Source: Xiphias gladius (lineage: Eukaryota > Chordata > Actinopteri > Istiophoriformes > Xiphiidae). From it: DNA of 64,000 bases. The stretch covers positions 14,175,001 through 14,239,000 of the forward strand of contig NC_053413.1 in the NCBI RefSeq assembly GCF_016859285.1, given 5' to 3'. The notes beneath the pieces were generated by a model. It was not told the DNA's origin. It was given only the letters and a program-made list of their open reading frames with translations, and did not search any database. This document shows, piece by piece, positions 1 to 13,379 of the stretch (positions are counted from its first letter, which is position 1; every line of letters starts with the position of its first letter). A program made the translations under genes and the position numbers.

Positions 1-290
1 GACCCTCTGCTATCATCAGTTATCTTATTTTGAATGGGCTCAGAGAAACCCCTTTGTTGAAAAAGAAATAGGTCAAAAGCTTAACCTGCGCTTTTGTTTC
101 TTTCATCAAAAAAAATTAAAACACCTCAACTACAGCTCAGGCTACAGTAGACTACCTCACGTTGTTACAGGCCGTTGCGCTGTGCCTGTTTGCTTTTTTT
201 TTTTTTTTTTTTTTAATGCTTTGCCCTCCACAAGCCTATATAGCCCACGACAGCCAAATAATAATGAATCATTTCATAAATAATGGGTTT
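1..290. other. Upstream flank of tal1, no gene seen
   Basis: AT-rich sequence with a poly-T run near 190-215. No coding exon or recognisable repeat was found. In other vertebrates stil lies upstream of tal1, but no stil exon could be recognised in these few hundred bases. Confidence 0.4.
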
Positions 291-345
291 AGGGGCTTAT
301 CGGGAATGAAGAGGCCGCTGCCGTGCGCTTATCTCACTCGGCCAC
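290..345 (+). promoter_or_regulatory. tal1: Candidate tal1 proximal promoter with two GATA sites
   Basis: Two CTTATC motifs (GATAAG on the minus strand) occur at 296-301 and 328-333, exactly 32 bp apart, just upstream of an exon-like stretch that ends in a strong splice donor at 593. From memory, the mammalian SCL/TAL1 promoter 1a also carries two GATA motifs about 32 bp apart, within 70 bp of the start site. By analogy, transcription would begin near 360-370. The motifs are directly visible; promoter function is inferred. Confidence 0.5.
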
Positions 346-364
346 ATTGCGGCCTGTGTTCCGC

Positions 365-410
365 TCCCCATACTGAGGGAGCGCAGTGGATGCGGCGAGA
401 AATAACTCAG

Positions 411-487
<77 letters not shown>

Positions 488-592
488 GCTCCACAACTGG
501 CAGAAAAAAAAAAAAAGAAAAACCTCAGACATGGATGACCCACTCACAAAATGGCTCCACTTACACAGTAACATCAACAACACGGCTGGAAC
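365..592 (+). other. tal1: Probable tal1 5' untranslated exon
   Basis: The stretch ends in GGAACG followed by GTAAGTG, a near-consensus splice donor at 593. A fitting acceptor (TTATTTAG) ends at 2000, just before the coding exon. The exon would contain a long CA microsatellite. The 5' edge is only estimated from the GATA spacing. An ATG at 531 opens a short reading frame that would hit a stop immediately after the inferred splice (GAG TAG), so it would act as an upstream ORF and not extend the TAL1 protein. Confidence 0.45.
411..487. repeat. (CA)n microsatellite
   Basis: Interrupted CA dinucleotide array of about 75 bp, lying inside the inferred tal1 leader exon. Long reading frames through it on both strands are only repeat translations. 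Confidence 0.9.
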
Positions 593-2000
593 GGTAAGTG
601 CAAAAAATACATCTCTTTATTTAAACCACCACATTCGTTGTTCCAAAAGGCAGTAATTGGATTGCTACCGTCTACGTTTTATTGCTGTTATTTGAGAAAT
701 ATTTAGCCTATATTTTCTACTATTGTCCGATCGGATGGCTGAGACTGTACGGGATGTAATAACGGATGCGAGGCCTATTAGAGAATTCCCAGAAATAAAA
801 GTGAGTTGTTGTTTTTTTTTTTCGTTTTTTTGTTTTTTTCCCCATTGGCGGCGTGTTGTTGGCCTATAACAATACTGCAATGATTTTATTTTAATCGAAT
901 TAATTACCGACCAAAACACTGAACAGTCGTATGCGGTGCATTCGGCGTGACAAGCCTCTGATGTTCGGCTTTGACAACAACGGCGCTATGGCCTCCGACG
1001 ACGACGATAAAACAAAAATGACACGACCTGCTCCGACGTCCGCGGCTGCGAGGACGACCGGGTCCAGGCGTTTTTCGAGGCTTCGCCGGGTTATTTGGGG
1101 ATCTGGCCGGGAGGAGGAGGGGGAGGAGGGGGGGGGGGGTTTATTCCGACGAAGAGTGGATATTTCAAAGCTCTGCTCGTGGTCCCGGCACAATCTCTCG
1201 ACGAGGCGACAACATTTTCACCTTTAAATAAACGGCAGCCGAAGGGAGCTTTCAAAGTCTCCGAAGGTCCATTCACACAACGCTCGGACGCAGGTTAGCC
1301 CAGGATATTAGCTTAACGGCATAAACTGTGCTGAAGGCCAAGTGTAGATAAGAGATTCGTAGAGGGGGAAAAAAAACAAAAAAAAAAAAACATGCATGCA
1401 GAAACCACAAGATAAAAACTCTGCTGTAGAGGACAAGTTAACGTCTGAAAAACTACCCCAAGCTCCGAATTTATAATAAAAAATGAGGCGAATTAATAAT
1501 TGTACAGTTGGATATCTCGTCCTGGCTGGTTTGACATGAGGAAAAAAGCTCCCAGACCCTCAGCAGCTCACAAAAACGACAGAATCCTTGACAATTCAAG
1601 ATTTTTTAAAAATGTGGTTGTCATGCAGCACAAGTGTTATATTCTGTGGAAAAATATCTGTAGGCTGTTGAGGCTTTTTATGCTTTTAAAATATCGAATG
1701 TATTAATGTATTAATTTGGGAAAAAAAAATTAACCAAGCCAGCAATTAATAGCCTATCAATTGTATCTTTTTACACGCGTTGTTTTGTAAATGTAAAGTC
1801 TGCAATTGACGATAATAATTCTTATCATAATAATGATAATTACAGAAACTATTTAATCCTAAATTTGATCACAGTAATAATCATGGATTGTTTATTCCCT
1901 ATAGTCTTGCATTGAAAGCCAATGCGTAGCTATGTGGTATATCAAGATTGTAACAAATAATTTTATGAGCTGTAAATTAACCTAAGGAAATCTTATTTAG
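593..2000. other. Inferred tal1 first intron with GC-rich second promoter candidate
   Basis: Region between the putative leader exon and the coding exon. It includes a GC-rich, CpG-containing section at about 900-1300 with a G-run at 1125-1140, which could be an alternative tal1 promoter (mammals have promoters 1a and 1b). Open frames here are G-run or low-complexity artefacts, and no protein similarity is seen. Confidence 0.35.
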
Positions 2001-2036
2001 GAGTAGCGGACTCGAGCGCGTGGTGACGGCATAAAA

Positions 2037-2791
2037 ATGATGGAAAAACGGCAGCCGGAGCTGTGTCCTAGAAGTCCCGATGCGGAGTCCGGTCCTGGAA
2101 AGCGGGAGGACTCCTCCATCATCTCCAGACAGAACGGATGCAAGGAAGACGAGGAGCCGAGGAGAGAGGAGGGGGGGGAGGTGAGGGGAGGGAGCTTCAA
2201 GGGGGTCGAAGAGACGGATGACGTTCCTCTGCAGAACTCGAGCAATGGGACCAGCATCAGCATCATCATCAACGGCGTTGCCAAGGAAACTGCCTCTCAC
2301 AACGCCCTTGACCTGAAAAGGGAAGTGCCGGTGATCGAGCTCTCCAGGAGGGACGCTATAAAAGCGGTGGAGCAGAGGACTGAAAGCCATTTGGTGCCGA
2401 TCACGGAACTTCGCAGACCTCCACCGCTGCCGCTGCCGCCGCCGCACCGAGACGACGCTCGAATGGTCCAACTGAGCCCAAACGCGTTTCCTGTCCCGGC
2501 CCGGGCGATGCTCTACAACCTGGCGCAGCCTCTCGCCGCCATCAACAGGTAAAGGTGGAGGCAGAAAAAGAAAAAAAATAGGGGGTTTCATGAATGTACG
2601 TTTAATTTGATCATTGTGAGTTTTCATCGTAGAAAGTTATAAGTTTGATGGCTGTAGGATGTTGCCTTATTAGTGCCCTGCAGGAATAGGCTACAGTGGT
2701 ATGAAAAGATACTTGGAATGTAATTGAGTTTACATTATGTTGACAAGCATGTATGTGCATGTGTGACAGAGCGAGTTAGCCTATATTATAT

Positions 2792-2840
<49 letters not shown>

Positions 2841-4550
2841 CCTGGTGCAAGGAGTGGGGGGTGTGCGGGGTTATCTGCAATAAATGAAATGATGTATGCA
2901 GGATTTCATGTTTTCTCATACACCTGTGCACCTTTTGTCTGCTTTCTGTTGCTGTAGTCTCGGAGGGGAGTCGGAGCAGTACAGCATGTACCCAAGCAAC
3001 AGGGTAAAGCGCCGCCCGGCGCCTTATGAGGTTGAACTCGACGAGGGTAGGCGCATTTTAGATCTTTATAAGTATGGTAAGACGCACTTCTGCTGTGTCC
3101 TCCTTCTGCCAATATAGTCCCCTAAACGTACCCTCCTCATCTCCATTGTCATTCATCCACTGACATGGATCTATACAGTACCTAAATGAGTGTTGCAGAA
3201 GATGCTTTGCAAAAAGAACATAAATGCATCATAACTCATGGCATAAATGAGTGCTAAAAATCTGAATGTCAAATACGTAGGCTTCACCTGCATGCCATTA
3301 AAGTAAACTCTTTTCTGGTGGATTGGGGGTTTATTTCACTTGAACCATCCCTTCCAACGCTGCCCACTCACTGCCATATGCAGGGGTGGAGGATGGGGGT
3401 GCTGCTGCTTCCATGCCAAGGTTTTACTGCAGAGTGGGCTGAAGGATTAAGATAGACTGGGTGTGTTCCAAGGGCGACAATAGTCTGGAAGACACCATTG
3501 TTGGGGGCGGGAGGATGTGACTACCTGCGGTGGGGGCCTTTCTTTTATCATATCTCAATAAATAAAAAATAAATAGAGTATGGGAGAGGGAGCGCACAGT
3601 CTGCCCAGCACTCTTTCCTGGGGTTTGACATGCTAAACCAACCATTTCTCTTGTATTGCATTTGTATCATACTTGCACACGACATATTGCATTTATTTTT
3701 CCGAGCCTCTATAGCTTCTGTGCCATCATCTAAAAATCCATGGTTGTACGGAGGACATTTTTGTAACTTAATTCTTTAGGATTATTAAACTTTTTTGTTT
3801 TTCCTACAAGCAATTTTTTTTATCAAAACCTATATACATCTGTTCTTCTGCTACTACGTCTTACATTCTTATTTTTGCGCTTCAATTGCTTTACCCTTTT
3901 ACCGACTGCATTATGTGTTTCAGCTCAGCATTTCATGTTCTTTGTGTTGTATCTTCTATCAATGCCTCCTCTCCTTACGCTCTCGATGTCTGTCTCTTTC
4001 CCGCCCTGTTCCTCTGCTAGCTGGCCAGCCAAAGATTGTTCGTCGCATCTTCACTAATAGTCGTGAACGTTGGCGGCAGCAGAACGTAAACGGGGCATTT
4101 GCGGAGCTTCGCAAACTCATCCCCACTCACCCTCCGGACAAGAAGCTAAGCAAGAATGAGATCCTTCGGCTTGCTATGAAGTACATCAGCTTCCTCTCAA
4201 ACCTTCTGGAGGACCAGGATGGAGGGAGGAATGTTGGCAGCACAACTGATGGGGAAACAGGGCTCCTGGTTGGGGTTGGGACCCATGAGGGGGGCCCTCA
4301 GGGTGGATCACATCAGGACACAGTGGTGGGCTTGGCCAGGGACGACCTTCTGGAGACAATGTCACCAGGCTCCAGCTGTGGTAGCCTGCCTGATGGTGAT
4401 GCCGAGGGCAGTCCTGAGAGCTATATGGAGGACCAGGACTCACCTCCAGCTCCAAGGACTCTAACGGCTTCTCGTGGGACCGCACTGCATCTAGCTGCTA
4501 GGGATCTGAGGCGCAATGGACGTCCGTTGGATGGCTCCACTCGCCGATGA
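2037..4550 (+). CDS. tal1: TAL1/SCL bHLH transcription factor
   Basis: Class II bHLH factor that pairs with E-proteins and works with LMO2, LDB1 and GATA factors to specify blood and endothelium in the nucleus. Three coding exons (2037-2548, 2958-3046, 4021-4550) join in frame to 376 residues. The start is the first of two adjacent ATGs, giving the family opening MMEK. Exon 2 ends in the conserved [10 protein letters not shown] segment. Exon 3 carries the bHLH at about residues 207-262 with the basic motif [15 protein letters not shown], the TAL-family loop [18 protein letters not shown] and helix 2. Residues upstream are Pro/acidic-rich, including IIINGVAKE, known from vertebrate TAL1. The APYE linker and basic region fit TAL1 better than LYL1 or TAL2. 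The acidic tail past the bHLH is longer in glycine and serine than I recall for mammals. Confidence 0.96.
2797..2839. repeat. (TG)n microsatellite in tal1 intron
   Basis: TG dinucleotide array directly upstream of coding exon 2 of tal1. Confidence 0.9.
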
Positions 4551-5704
4551 TGCTGATGCCATGAGACAACGGACACAAAACCTGAGACTGAAAGAGAACA
4601 ATGAGAGAGACTAATTAAGAGGTGGATATGCTCAGGACCTGTTAGCTTTGAATTGTCAGTGTAGGAAGGAGAATCAAGCACCACGTAGCAAGATAGTGGT
4701 GTCCAAAATGGATCATGAGTACATTCCTGTCTCCACACTGCACCTGAGGCAGCACTGATGAATAACTTGGTTCGATTGGTGATCAATTTAATTAGATCCA
4801 ACGAAAGACTTGTAAATTCTGCATGTCTCATGTCTTTGACTGACCTGCGGCTTATAACTTTCAGTGTTTTGACAAAACCAAACAAAAGAATCAAAGAGAC
4901 ACTCAGCAAAGACTTTTGATGTGTAATATTGAAGTTCACTAATGATATTATTGATTACTTTATGATGCAGCCAGAATAGAGCTAACATGCTCGCAGAGTG
5001 TTGCAAGTAAATGGTTTCTAAAGTGTCATTGAATAACTCTGTAGATTTATGCCCAACAAATTTAATGTGTTAGAATAATGACACAAAAGTAAGTTTGCCT
5101 CAGTTGGAGGCCGTAAATGAATGAAATGGACTCTAATCGTACCCATGCAGTTACGTATGTATTGTAAATAGCGTTATATTTCCACTGCACAATGTAATAA
5201 CAGTGACTCGAGTTCAAGTCATGTGGTTTAAGATGTACCATAATGTGTTTGTCAATGGGTTTACTAGCAAAACAGTCTTTTAGGAGACAGGAAATGAGGA
5301 TAAATGAGAGGAAACGAGATAAACTTAAAATGTAAAGTAAGCAACTGAACCTAGTACATCAAATGTGGTACCATTTATTTCTTTTACACTTTGGTGATGA
5401 GAAAATTACACCAAATATGGCAACAGACAGTTAAACAATTTCACTGCCTGGAATGAATATATCTATTTGAAATTGCTGTGGAGGTACAAGACATGCAGTG
5501 TGTTTCTTTTAGTGTACAAAATATGGGTCATATGAAATCATGAGATGATCCATGCAGTCCTTTTGATATGAATGTCTCTTTCAGTGTATTATTTTTTTTT
5601 TTTTTAACTGTAATGCAGTTGTAGTTTAGTAAGGTACACAAATAAATCCCTTCATTGCCGCATTTCACATAGATGCATAAAAACACATAGACAGAGGTAT
5701 ACAC

Positions 5705-5708
<4 letters not shown>

Positions 5709-5791
<83 letters not shown>
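5709..5791. repeat. (CA)n microsatellite
   Basis: Nearly pure CA array of about 40 units. Confidence 0.95.
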
Positions 5792-7021
5792 AGATACAGT
5801 GTTAATATCATAACAACACCAGCAGTTTTCTGACAAAGACAGTAAAGTATTGCTCACTGATGTTGGTTATTCTGCTTTTTCAGCAGGACTTAGTAGCCTC
5901 TGTTGGTACCTTTGGTAACTATGGTATTTTATGAATTGCAGTAAAGGGACATTGTACGTTTGGTAATGACATATTTGTTGTAAGATAGTTGTATCTATAA
6001 ATATATCCAATGTTAAATCGATGAATTTTATACAAAATAAAACACACAGAGGAAAAGCCTTGTATTTGATCTCACTCAACAGCCTGTTGTGGGTCTTACT
6101 GATTCAGTTAAATTCATTAGAGTTTAGTTCAAATAAATTTAATTAAGATCAATTGATGTTGTTCAGTTCAATTCAATTTAAATCGCCCCTCTTATTAGAA
6201 ACTGAACTGAATATGTACTTTTGTCCAAAATTGCATCATATATATACTAAATGTTCTCCCTTATACACACTTCTTCATAATTTCCAAACCTAATTGACTA
6301 ATCCCTGGATGACGATAATGGCATACCATGCAACTGTTTCCAACCTTATCTGTACAGACTGTATAGTTAAAACCACAACCTCTTCATGAAACTCCCCCAA
6401 TAGACGCTGGAATCCTCACTTCCTACCAACAAGTGACAACTTCCCTTGGAGGTTAACGTGGCTCTGTGACCTGCAGGATATCCTGCCATTGTGAAAGTGG
6501 TTTTGACAGCCTCCGCTGCACTCGTTTGCGCAGTGTTGTGTCTGTACACATTGTGAAACCGCCATACTGATCGAGACTCCCACCGCCCCGCGAGTTATTC
6601 ACTTACATAATCAAAAAGTTATGTTCGCCATCCTGTGATCATTGATAAGAAAAATTAGGAGGGTGTTTGTAATTTTGCCACATAAATGCTACTTTTTCTG
6701 AAGTCTACCTCCTTGTATTCCATAAGTTTACACAGCAGACTTTGCCACCAGTACAAGAGCATCAGCTCTTGGACGTTTCTAAAAACTATAATTGCTTCCA
6801 GAGAGCATCAGAGACATCCAGGTGTTTGGAGACCTCTCCTGTGCTCTGCCCAGGCTGCGCTGGAACTCCTCTGAGGGCCTCTCTAGGTTAATGCCTGCCA
6901 AACATTTACCTGCTTCAGTGTTCCTGACTCTCAAAAAGACACAGACTCAAAAAGAGAGGGATACAGGGAGTGTATATGAGGGATTGAAAGGGAGGGAATG
7001 AGAGGAGGCATGTGCCTGTGC

Positions 7022-7023
<2 letters not shown>

Positions 7024-7066
<43 letters not shown>
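7024..7066. repeat. (TG)n microsatellite
   Basis: TG array, followed by several shorter TG blocks to about 7147. Confidence 0.9.
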
Positions 7067-7068
<2 letters not shown>

Positions 7069-7353
7069 TGTGTACATGTTTGTGTGTTTGTCAGAGCAGG
7101 CTTGTGTGTATGTGTGTGCTCTGCATAGATCTGTGTGTGTGTGTGTTTATCAGCTCAGTGCAGATGGGTGGCAGAGTGGCTCTTGCAGCCAAATGATTCA
7201 GTATGCTAATGAGTTGTTATCTGTGGTGCTGCAGGAACAATATACTGTCTTTCTCACAGTGGGAATCCAGCCTGCTGGGAGCAGATTACACTGCACACAC
7301 CGCCAAGGTAGTTATTTATATTTTCACACAGAGCAGTAGAAAATACATAAATG

Positions 7354-7456
<103 letters not shown>

Positions 7457-10114
7457 CCACAGATAGGCTTATAAAGAAACAAGCAAAACAACATTTTAAC
7501 ACACACACCCACATACACACACACACCACCATCCCCACCAACACCAGCATAAATAAGGTGCAAATCTGAGGTAAATTTATGTCCTTCACCAGTAGATGGA
7601 GATGTCATTCCGGGCTTTCCTCTTTTACAGGTTTCAGTGTTCTGTTTCAGTATTCTTCGTAAAATATTACATATGCTCTTAATTAAAGTTAACTTGCAAT
7701 TTACGCAGAGTTGCAATCAAGAGACATCATTAGCTTGAAATAGCGAAATGAAAAAATCCTCCCGGTCTTGTTGTAAGTCATATAAAATGATAAAATCAGT
7801 GCAAAAAGTTATCACATTAAACCACTGTATATTTCTTTCCAAAATGGCATGTTTAATTGTCTGTAAAATTCAAACATTATATTTCATTACATTTACAATC
7901 ATGGTTTATTTCTATTCTTTTGACTTGAGCCCAGATGTTGGATATGAAAGAAAAATGTAGTTCTTTAATGATTCTTTCATAAAAAACACAAATGAAAATA
8001 CAGGCTGTCTTTGATGATGTTAATTTGGGCCTGATCAAAAGTTTCATTCTCTAACATTTTTTATGTCACAGTTTTCCAATTTATAGTAATTGTTTGTCTT
8101 TTTGTGTGCCACCGGCTACAATCTTGGTTGAGTGCACACTCTAAACAACGTGTCTGCCTGAGGAAAACAGAAGAAATATACATGTTCTGTAGATTGAATG
8201 AAAAACTGCAAGTCAAACTTTTATAAAAATAAATGAGACATGCACACACTGTAATAAGTCTTTACTATATTGTATTGGTAAATAAATATGAAATTCTCGT
8301 TTATTGCTTTATTGTAATTTTAAATCAATGTGTACGATAGACCTGCAGAATAATTTGGCAGATATTATTAAATTGAAAGCCTTTTGATATAAAAGTCCAC
8401 ACTTAAGAGGGTAAAGGCATGCCCTCCCACATTGCTGAAGAGATATTGTGATAGAAGCATAACTGATTTCAAATTAAAATACACAACATCATAACAAAAT
8501 GTTATAATAAAGGTTAAATGAAGTGTAACAACCTTTTTGCGCAATATCTTAACCTACTGACAAACCAACACCAAAAACACAACAAAAATTATGGTCATGA
8601 ATGTAGAAATCAAATAGCAATGAAGATGTAGTCACTGATTTACTGAATTCATATCAGTGGAATTTGCCTGAAACTCGACAATGTTAACACTTTATATGTA
8701 AAATAAGATACAGATTTTCAGTGATGAAAAACGTCTTTTCCGATTGCTGAAGATTTCTGGCAAAGTTAGAGAAAGACATGCTTTTGTGTTTTTTAGAGAG
8801 GAATTGTTCCTGATCCCAAAATGTAATTATTATAACACCACACAATGAAAACGCTTTTAAAATAAGGTAATGCAGTCTCCCCTAGTCCCCATACTTAAGA
8901 AATATATCACATGATAAATATGTCTCAGGATAACCTCGAAGTGAAAGCAGTTCATCGTGATGAATTGCTGTTATGTAGAGGAAAAGGAGTTATTATTCTT
9001 AATCTGGCCAGAGGTCTTGACTGTTTCGAACCTAATGAGATATAACATTTGTAAAAATCAATTGTACAGTGTGGGTACAACAAAGCATAATGTATGGTGC
9101 ATTCATCTCTCTCTGCTGCAGAAGGTTATCCTCCGTCTTCGGTGCTTAGGCACCTAATCTGTTATTCTCGGCATTTAATGTCAATGAGGCATTATTTTTT
9201 ACTTGTATGGGCTTCTGGGTGATGTTTATATGTTGATTTTTTTTAACCCAATTCAGTCTGCTTTGGGCCTGAATCACCTTCACTACTGCCTCCCATCTTT
9301 ACTGATAATTAGGAAAATAACAAGGATTTCACTCCTGTTCGTGGCCACTGTTTCCTTTACTGTGTTGCCTTACAGACCGTATTCAGTCAACAGAAACGGA
9401 GCTGCGGCGAATGAAACGTAGGAGTGAGAAGTGATGTATGAGAAATACCTTTACCATCCCGCTGTGTGAATGCTATCAGCAGTCAGTAAGTGTACAAGAA
9501 CATGTTGAGTCTGGCTTTTGGATTTTTATGCAACTTTTGTCTCTCAGAAAATCCCATTTGTTCAAAAGGTTGATGATGGAAACATCAGCTTCTTATTCTT
9601 TGCAACCTTTTTATTACCAATATTCAGTCTGATGCCTGCATATAGCAATATCTCCAATGCCTCTGTCCAAAACTTGGGCACCTTACACCCTCTAGTGGGA
9701 AACAAGTGCAATTATATATCATTAACTTCAATTATTTCTAAATTTGTATTGGCCTCACTAACACAGAGCTTATCTATTCTCGCCACAGAGACTAATGGCT
9801 TATAAATTAGCTTCTAGCTCTGTTTCTAAGTAAATAACTCAAGGGTCATTCATTTCAAGCAGAGTCATTTTTAATGCATTGTTAAGAAGAACTGAAGTGT
9901 TGCATACAGCAGAATAATCAAGCCTCATCCATCTCCAAATACAGCAAGGCAAGCGAAGCATTTGGTCTGATTAGCACGACAGCGGTGAGCAGATACTGAA
10001 GCAGCGGTGTTCAGCTGAATCACATTCATTTGACAGAGGGGTGCAATAGGCTGAAGGTTGTGCAGAGTCTACGAGAATTTTAAACTAAAGCTCATCCAAG
10101 GTCAAAGGTTGCAG

Positions 10115-12045
10115 TCACAGGTTTTCTACCGCGGATGGTTTGGTCTTTGAGTCTCGGTAAAGCAAGAAGCCGGAGAAAGTGCTGTCATCCTCACTGCTGG
10201 AGTAAATTCCATTCCAGTCTCTCAGTGTCTCCAGCCACACCTGGTCGCCCTCATTCAACTGCAGCAGTGCGAGGTTGGACGCCTGGTCGATGTCTTGGCC
10301 GTACAGAGAATCCCGAGTCCGCAGCTTCCGTATCCCATTAACCACCAGGGCAGCACGGACAGGCCTGTTGCGCACAGTGATGTGGTAACTGAATAAGTAG
10401 ACCCCCGGGTAGGTGACATTGAACTTGTTGAGTGCTGGGTCCCAGTGACCCTCCCTGTTGTAAAACACCTTATCAAACTTCACTGGTACGCCAGGCGGAG
10501 GGAAGGACCTGCTGGGGAACAAGCCCACGCTGAAGGCAGAGCGAACCTGCTCAACACTCTCACCTGGTGGACCTTTTGGGCCCCGAGGCCCACGCCCACC
10601 TTTAGGCCCCCTCTCCCCCCTCAGCCCTGCCATACCCCTCCCACCCAGAGGTCCTGGGGGCCCTCTCGCCCCAGTATCCCCCTTCCCTCCTGGAGGCCCG
10701 GGCTCCCCTCTCTCTCCCTTTGCACTGTCAGTTCCATTCACTCCTGGGGGGCCCATCTCACCTCTTAGACCAGGGGTCCCACTTTCACCCACATCGCCTT
10801 TCTCTCCTTTCTCACCAGGTAAACACTCGGCTGTAAATCTTTGTTCACCTTTCTGACCCTTTGTCCCAGATATCCCTGGGGGACCCATCGGCCCCTCTCG
10901 CCCAGTGCTGCCTTTAGTTCCATTCAGGCCAGGCTCTCCTCTTTCTCCCGGGTCCCCTTTCAGACCATGTTCACCTTTCTCTCCTCTGGGGCCTGGATTA
11001 CCTATAGCATGTGGAGAGGTTAAATCAACTAGGAAGACATGTTTTAATTAGAATGCTTTTAATTTTCAAATAGCAATGTACATTTTCAAAGTATGTATTT
11101 ATACAAATTAATCTAATCTAATCTGATTCAGTATGCTTAAAACAGATTTGGTAATATGTATACAATGTCTACTGGAGTGCTCTTTGAAAACTACACACCT
11201 TTTTCTCCTGATTTTCCAGGAATCCCAGGAAGACCCAAAGATCCTTGATCACCTTTTTCACCTGTGGTAGTTTTGATAAATAAAGCTTAGAAAATGACAT
11301 CCACGAAGTAGTTGTACATTAAAGTGTTTGCAAAAAAGGAGAGAGAGATAGAAAGAGAGAAAGTGAGCAACATTCAAGAACTCTCTTGTACTTAAACCCT
11401 GTTGTACCTATGTCGCCACTGAGTCCGTTGGCTCCAGGTAGTCCTGCTGGTCCTGGAGGTCCTCTAGGCCCTGTTTCTCCTTTCTCTCCTGGCAACCCTG
11501 GAAAACAGAGGAGACTATGAAGAAGGGCAACTTTTGATGTCTGAAAGGTGATTTTCATGAAAATAAAAATCTTTCTTACCTGGAGGGCCCCTCCGTCCTG
11601 GCTGTCCTGGTGGCCCTCTCTCTCCCGTGGGCCCTACAGATCCACTTTCTGGCGGACAACACTCACAGAAGTTGAAGAAGCATTCATTGTAGTCGAAGGT
11701 ATAGTTTCCATGGGTGTTTCCACAGGGTGCTATGGCATCTGTGCGGAAATCAGTGGGATAAGTGTCGCTGGAGTAGGTGGTACTGTCTGTTGGAGTCAAG
11801 GAGTAACCGTCCATCAGAACCTCAGTTGTCTCATCTGTGTGCAGGCTGCTTGAAGGGGACACGGTCGTGGTGGTGGTTCTTCCAAATCCTCCACCCCCGC
11901 CTCCGCCTCGAGGGGGCTTCTTGGTGCTCTGAGGTTTGAGCAAATGCGTGGTTCTGGCACTGGAAGTCAGCGCGGCCATCAGGACCACAAGGAGAGTGTT
12001 GAGGGAAGTAAGGTGAACGGATGGCATACTGAGGGCTCGGCACAT
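10115..12045 (-). CDS. otol1: Otolin-1, otolith collagen with C1q domain
   Basis: Secreted short-chain collagen of the inner ear that forms the organic matrix of otoliths. Four coding exons on the minus strand (12045-11580, 11497-11408, 11261-11199, 11001-10115) give 501 residues. Exon lengths and phase 1 junctions split Gly codons, as is usual in collagen genes. The protein has a signal peptide (about residues 1-30), a Gly-rich and Thr-rich linker, and the otolin-type cysteine segment NECFFNFCECCPPE at about 120-132. Gly-X-Y repeats follow, and a C-terminal C1q trimerisation domain (about 365-500) contains the FNVTYPGVYLF and FSGFLLYRD motifs. The cysteine segment and the length separate it from generic C1q/TNF proteins. 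A non-coding leader exon ends at a donor at 12175, with a TATA-like CAATATAAGG near 12254-12247. OTOL1 also neighbours PPM1L and ARL14 in human. Confidence 0.9.
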
Positions 12046-12175
12046 TGATCTGTGAACAAAAAGGGACTAGGAGTTAGAAGACTAAGACATAACAGGTGCA
12101 GCACTTTGGAAAACGCATATTCTATTGCAACACAGTGCGTTTATGATGTATAATAAAGCAAAAAGTGCATCTTAC

Positions 12176-12256
12176 CTGCTGATGTTGGTGGTGTTGACTT
12201 TTCACTCCATCCCCTCCAAATATGGATTGATGCAGCTTGCCTCCGTCCTTATATTG
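12176..12256 (-). promoter_or_regulatory. otol1: otol1 leader exon and TATA-like promoter
   Basis: On the minus strand CAATATAAGG precedes a short candidate 5' UTR exon that ends AGCAG with the donor GTAAGATG. The acceptor TTCACAG ends at 12050, four bases before the first ATG. The intron is only about 126 bp. The transcription start is inferred from the TATA-like box. Confidence 0.45.
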
Positions 12257-12259
12257 CCG

Positions 12260-13379
12260 TCAGTACCTCAACTCCTGCACCATCAAGCCCATGAGAGAAC
12301 AAGGGGACAGAAAACACAGAGGGTTATTAGGAGGTAGGTAGTCTGGCAAGAACAGATTACGTGACTCCTGAGGGATATGAAATAAAGTAGGTTGTACACA
12401 AAGCAAGACTTTATTCTTTGTGATATGGGATATGATTCCAGGGCCCAAGAGTGCATACACTGCTAAGGTTGTGTTCACACACGCTTGCCTTGTACACAAA
12501 CAGGAGAAAATATAAAGTTACAAACACGGAAACACATTCACAAAACATGTCTACATACACGTACTGTTTATACACACAAACACACAAATTGTTGGTAATG
12601 AATAACATGACATATGAGAATTACCGAGGACAGAACCTTGCAGCGATCACACCATTTGGCAATACCTCAAAGCAGAAAATGGATCACCATATACCCCCTG
12701 GGAGAGAGATCAATGTCCCAAAACAGTTGGTGTGGCAACATTGATCCAACCATTCACCCCCTTGATCTAACAAACCCAAAAAGCCCAGTAAACCCAGTAA
12801 ACCTGATGGAAACCTGGCCCCACTGAACCTAGCTTCACATGTCTTAGAATGTGTTTTGGATGTAGTTTCAACCTCTGACATTAACTCTGAATGATTCCTG
12901 GTTTTGCTAAGATTTCACACAAAATATGGTGAGGAGCTAAGTGATATGTGTGAAAATCATAGATGGACAACACAAATGAGGATAAAGGCTAACACAGCAG
13001 AAAAGGCAGATAAAGTCACTATGGACATCCGCAGTTGCCTAGCTTAAGATCTATCCTGAATATATCCCAACAAACTGAGTGAATAGGCTGCTTTATCAGA
13101 AACACTTTTTCTGTAAGCTGTGCTGTAAACAAGGAACATTTAGAATACAAGAACAGACTAAAATCATTCAAGTGTAGTCACAGAAGAATGCTATTCAGTC
13201 ATTGTTAAAATATTTCACAACTGAAATGATCAACTGGGTATTTTCCACCGGTTGTGTGCATGTAAACAAGAACATGGTGCTTTGGCATTCCTATTCCTAT
13301 CTGTACTCTAAATGAAAACCTAACAGGTACAGTACAGCATTATACAGCAGGTACTTAGGAATTTAGTTAGATGGCTGAT
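12260..13379. other. Intergenic DNA between otol1 and a LINE fragment
   Basis: AT-rich sequence with short open frames that lack similarity or composition typical of genes. Nothing assignable was seen. Confidence 0.5.

Noticed and set aside
162-656. 164-codon plus-strand frame
   Set aside because: Runs through a CA microsatellite (poly-HT translation) and has no codon or protein features beyond the repeat.
931-1298. Overlapping open frames on both strands near the G-run
   Set aside because: GC-rich sequence with a G homopolymer leaves many frames open by chance; no similarity or splice context.
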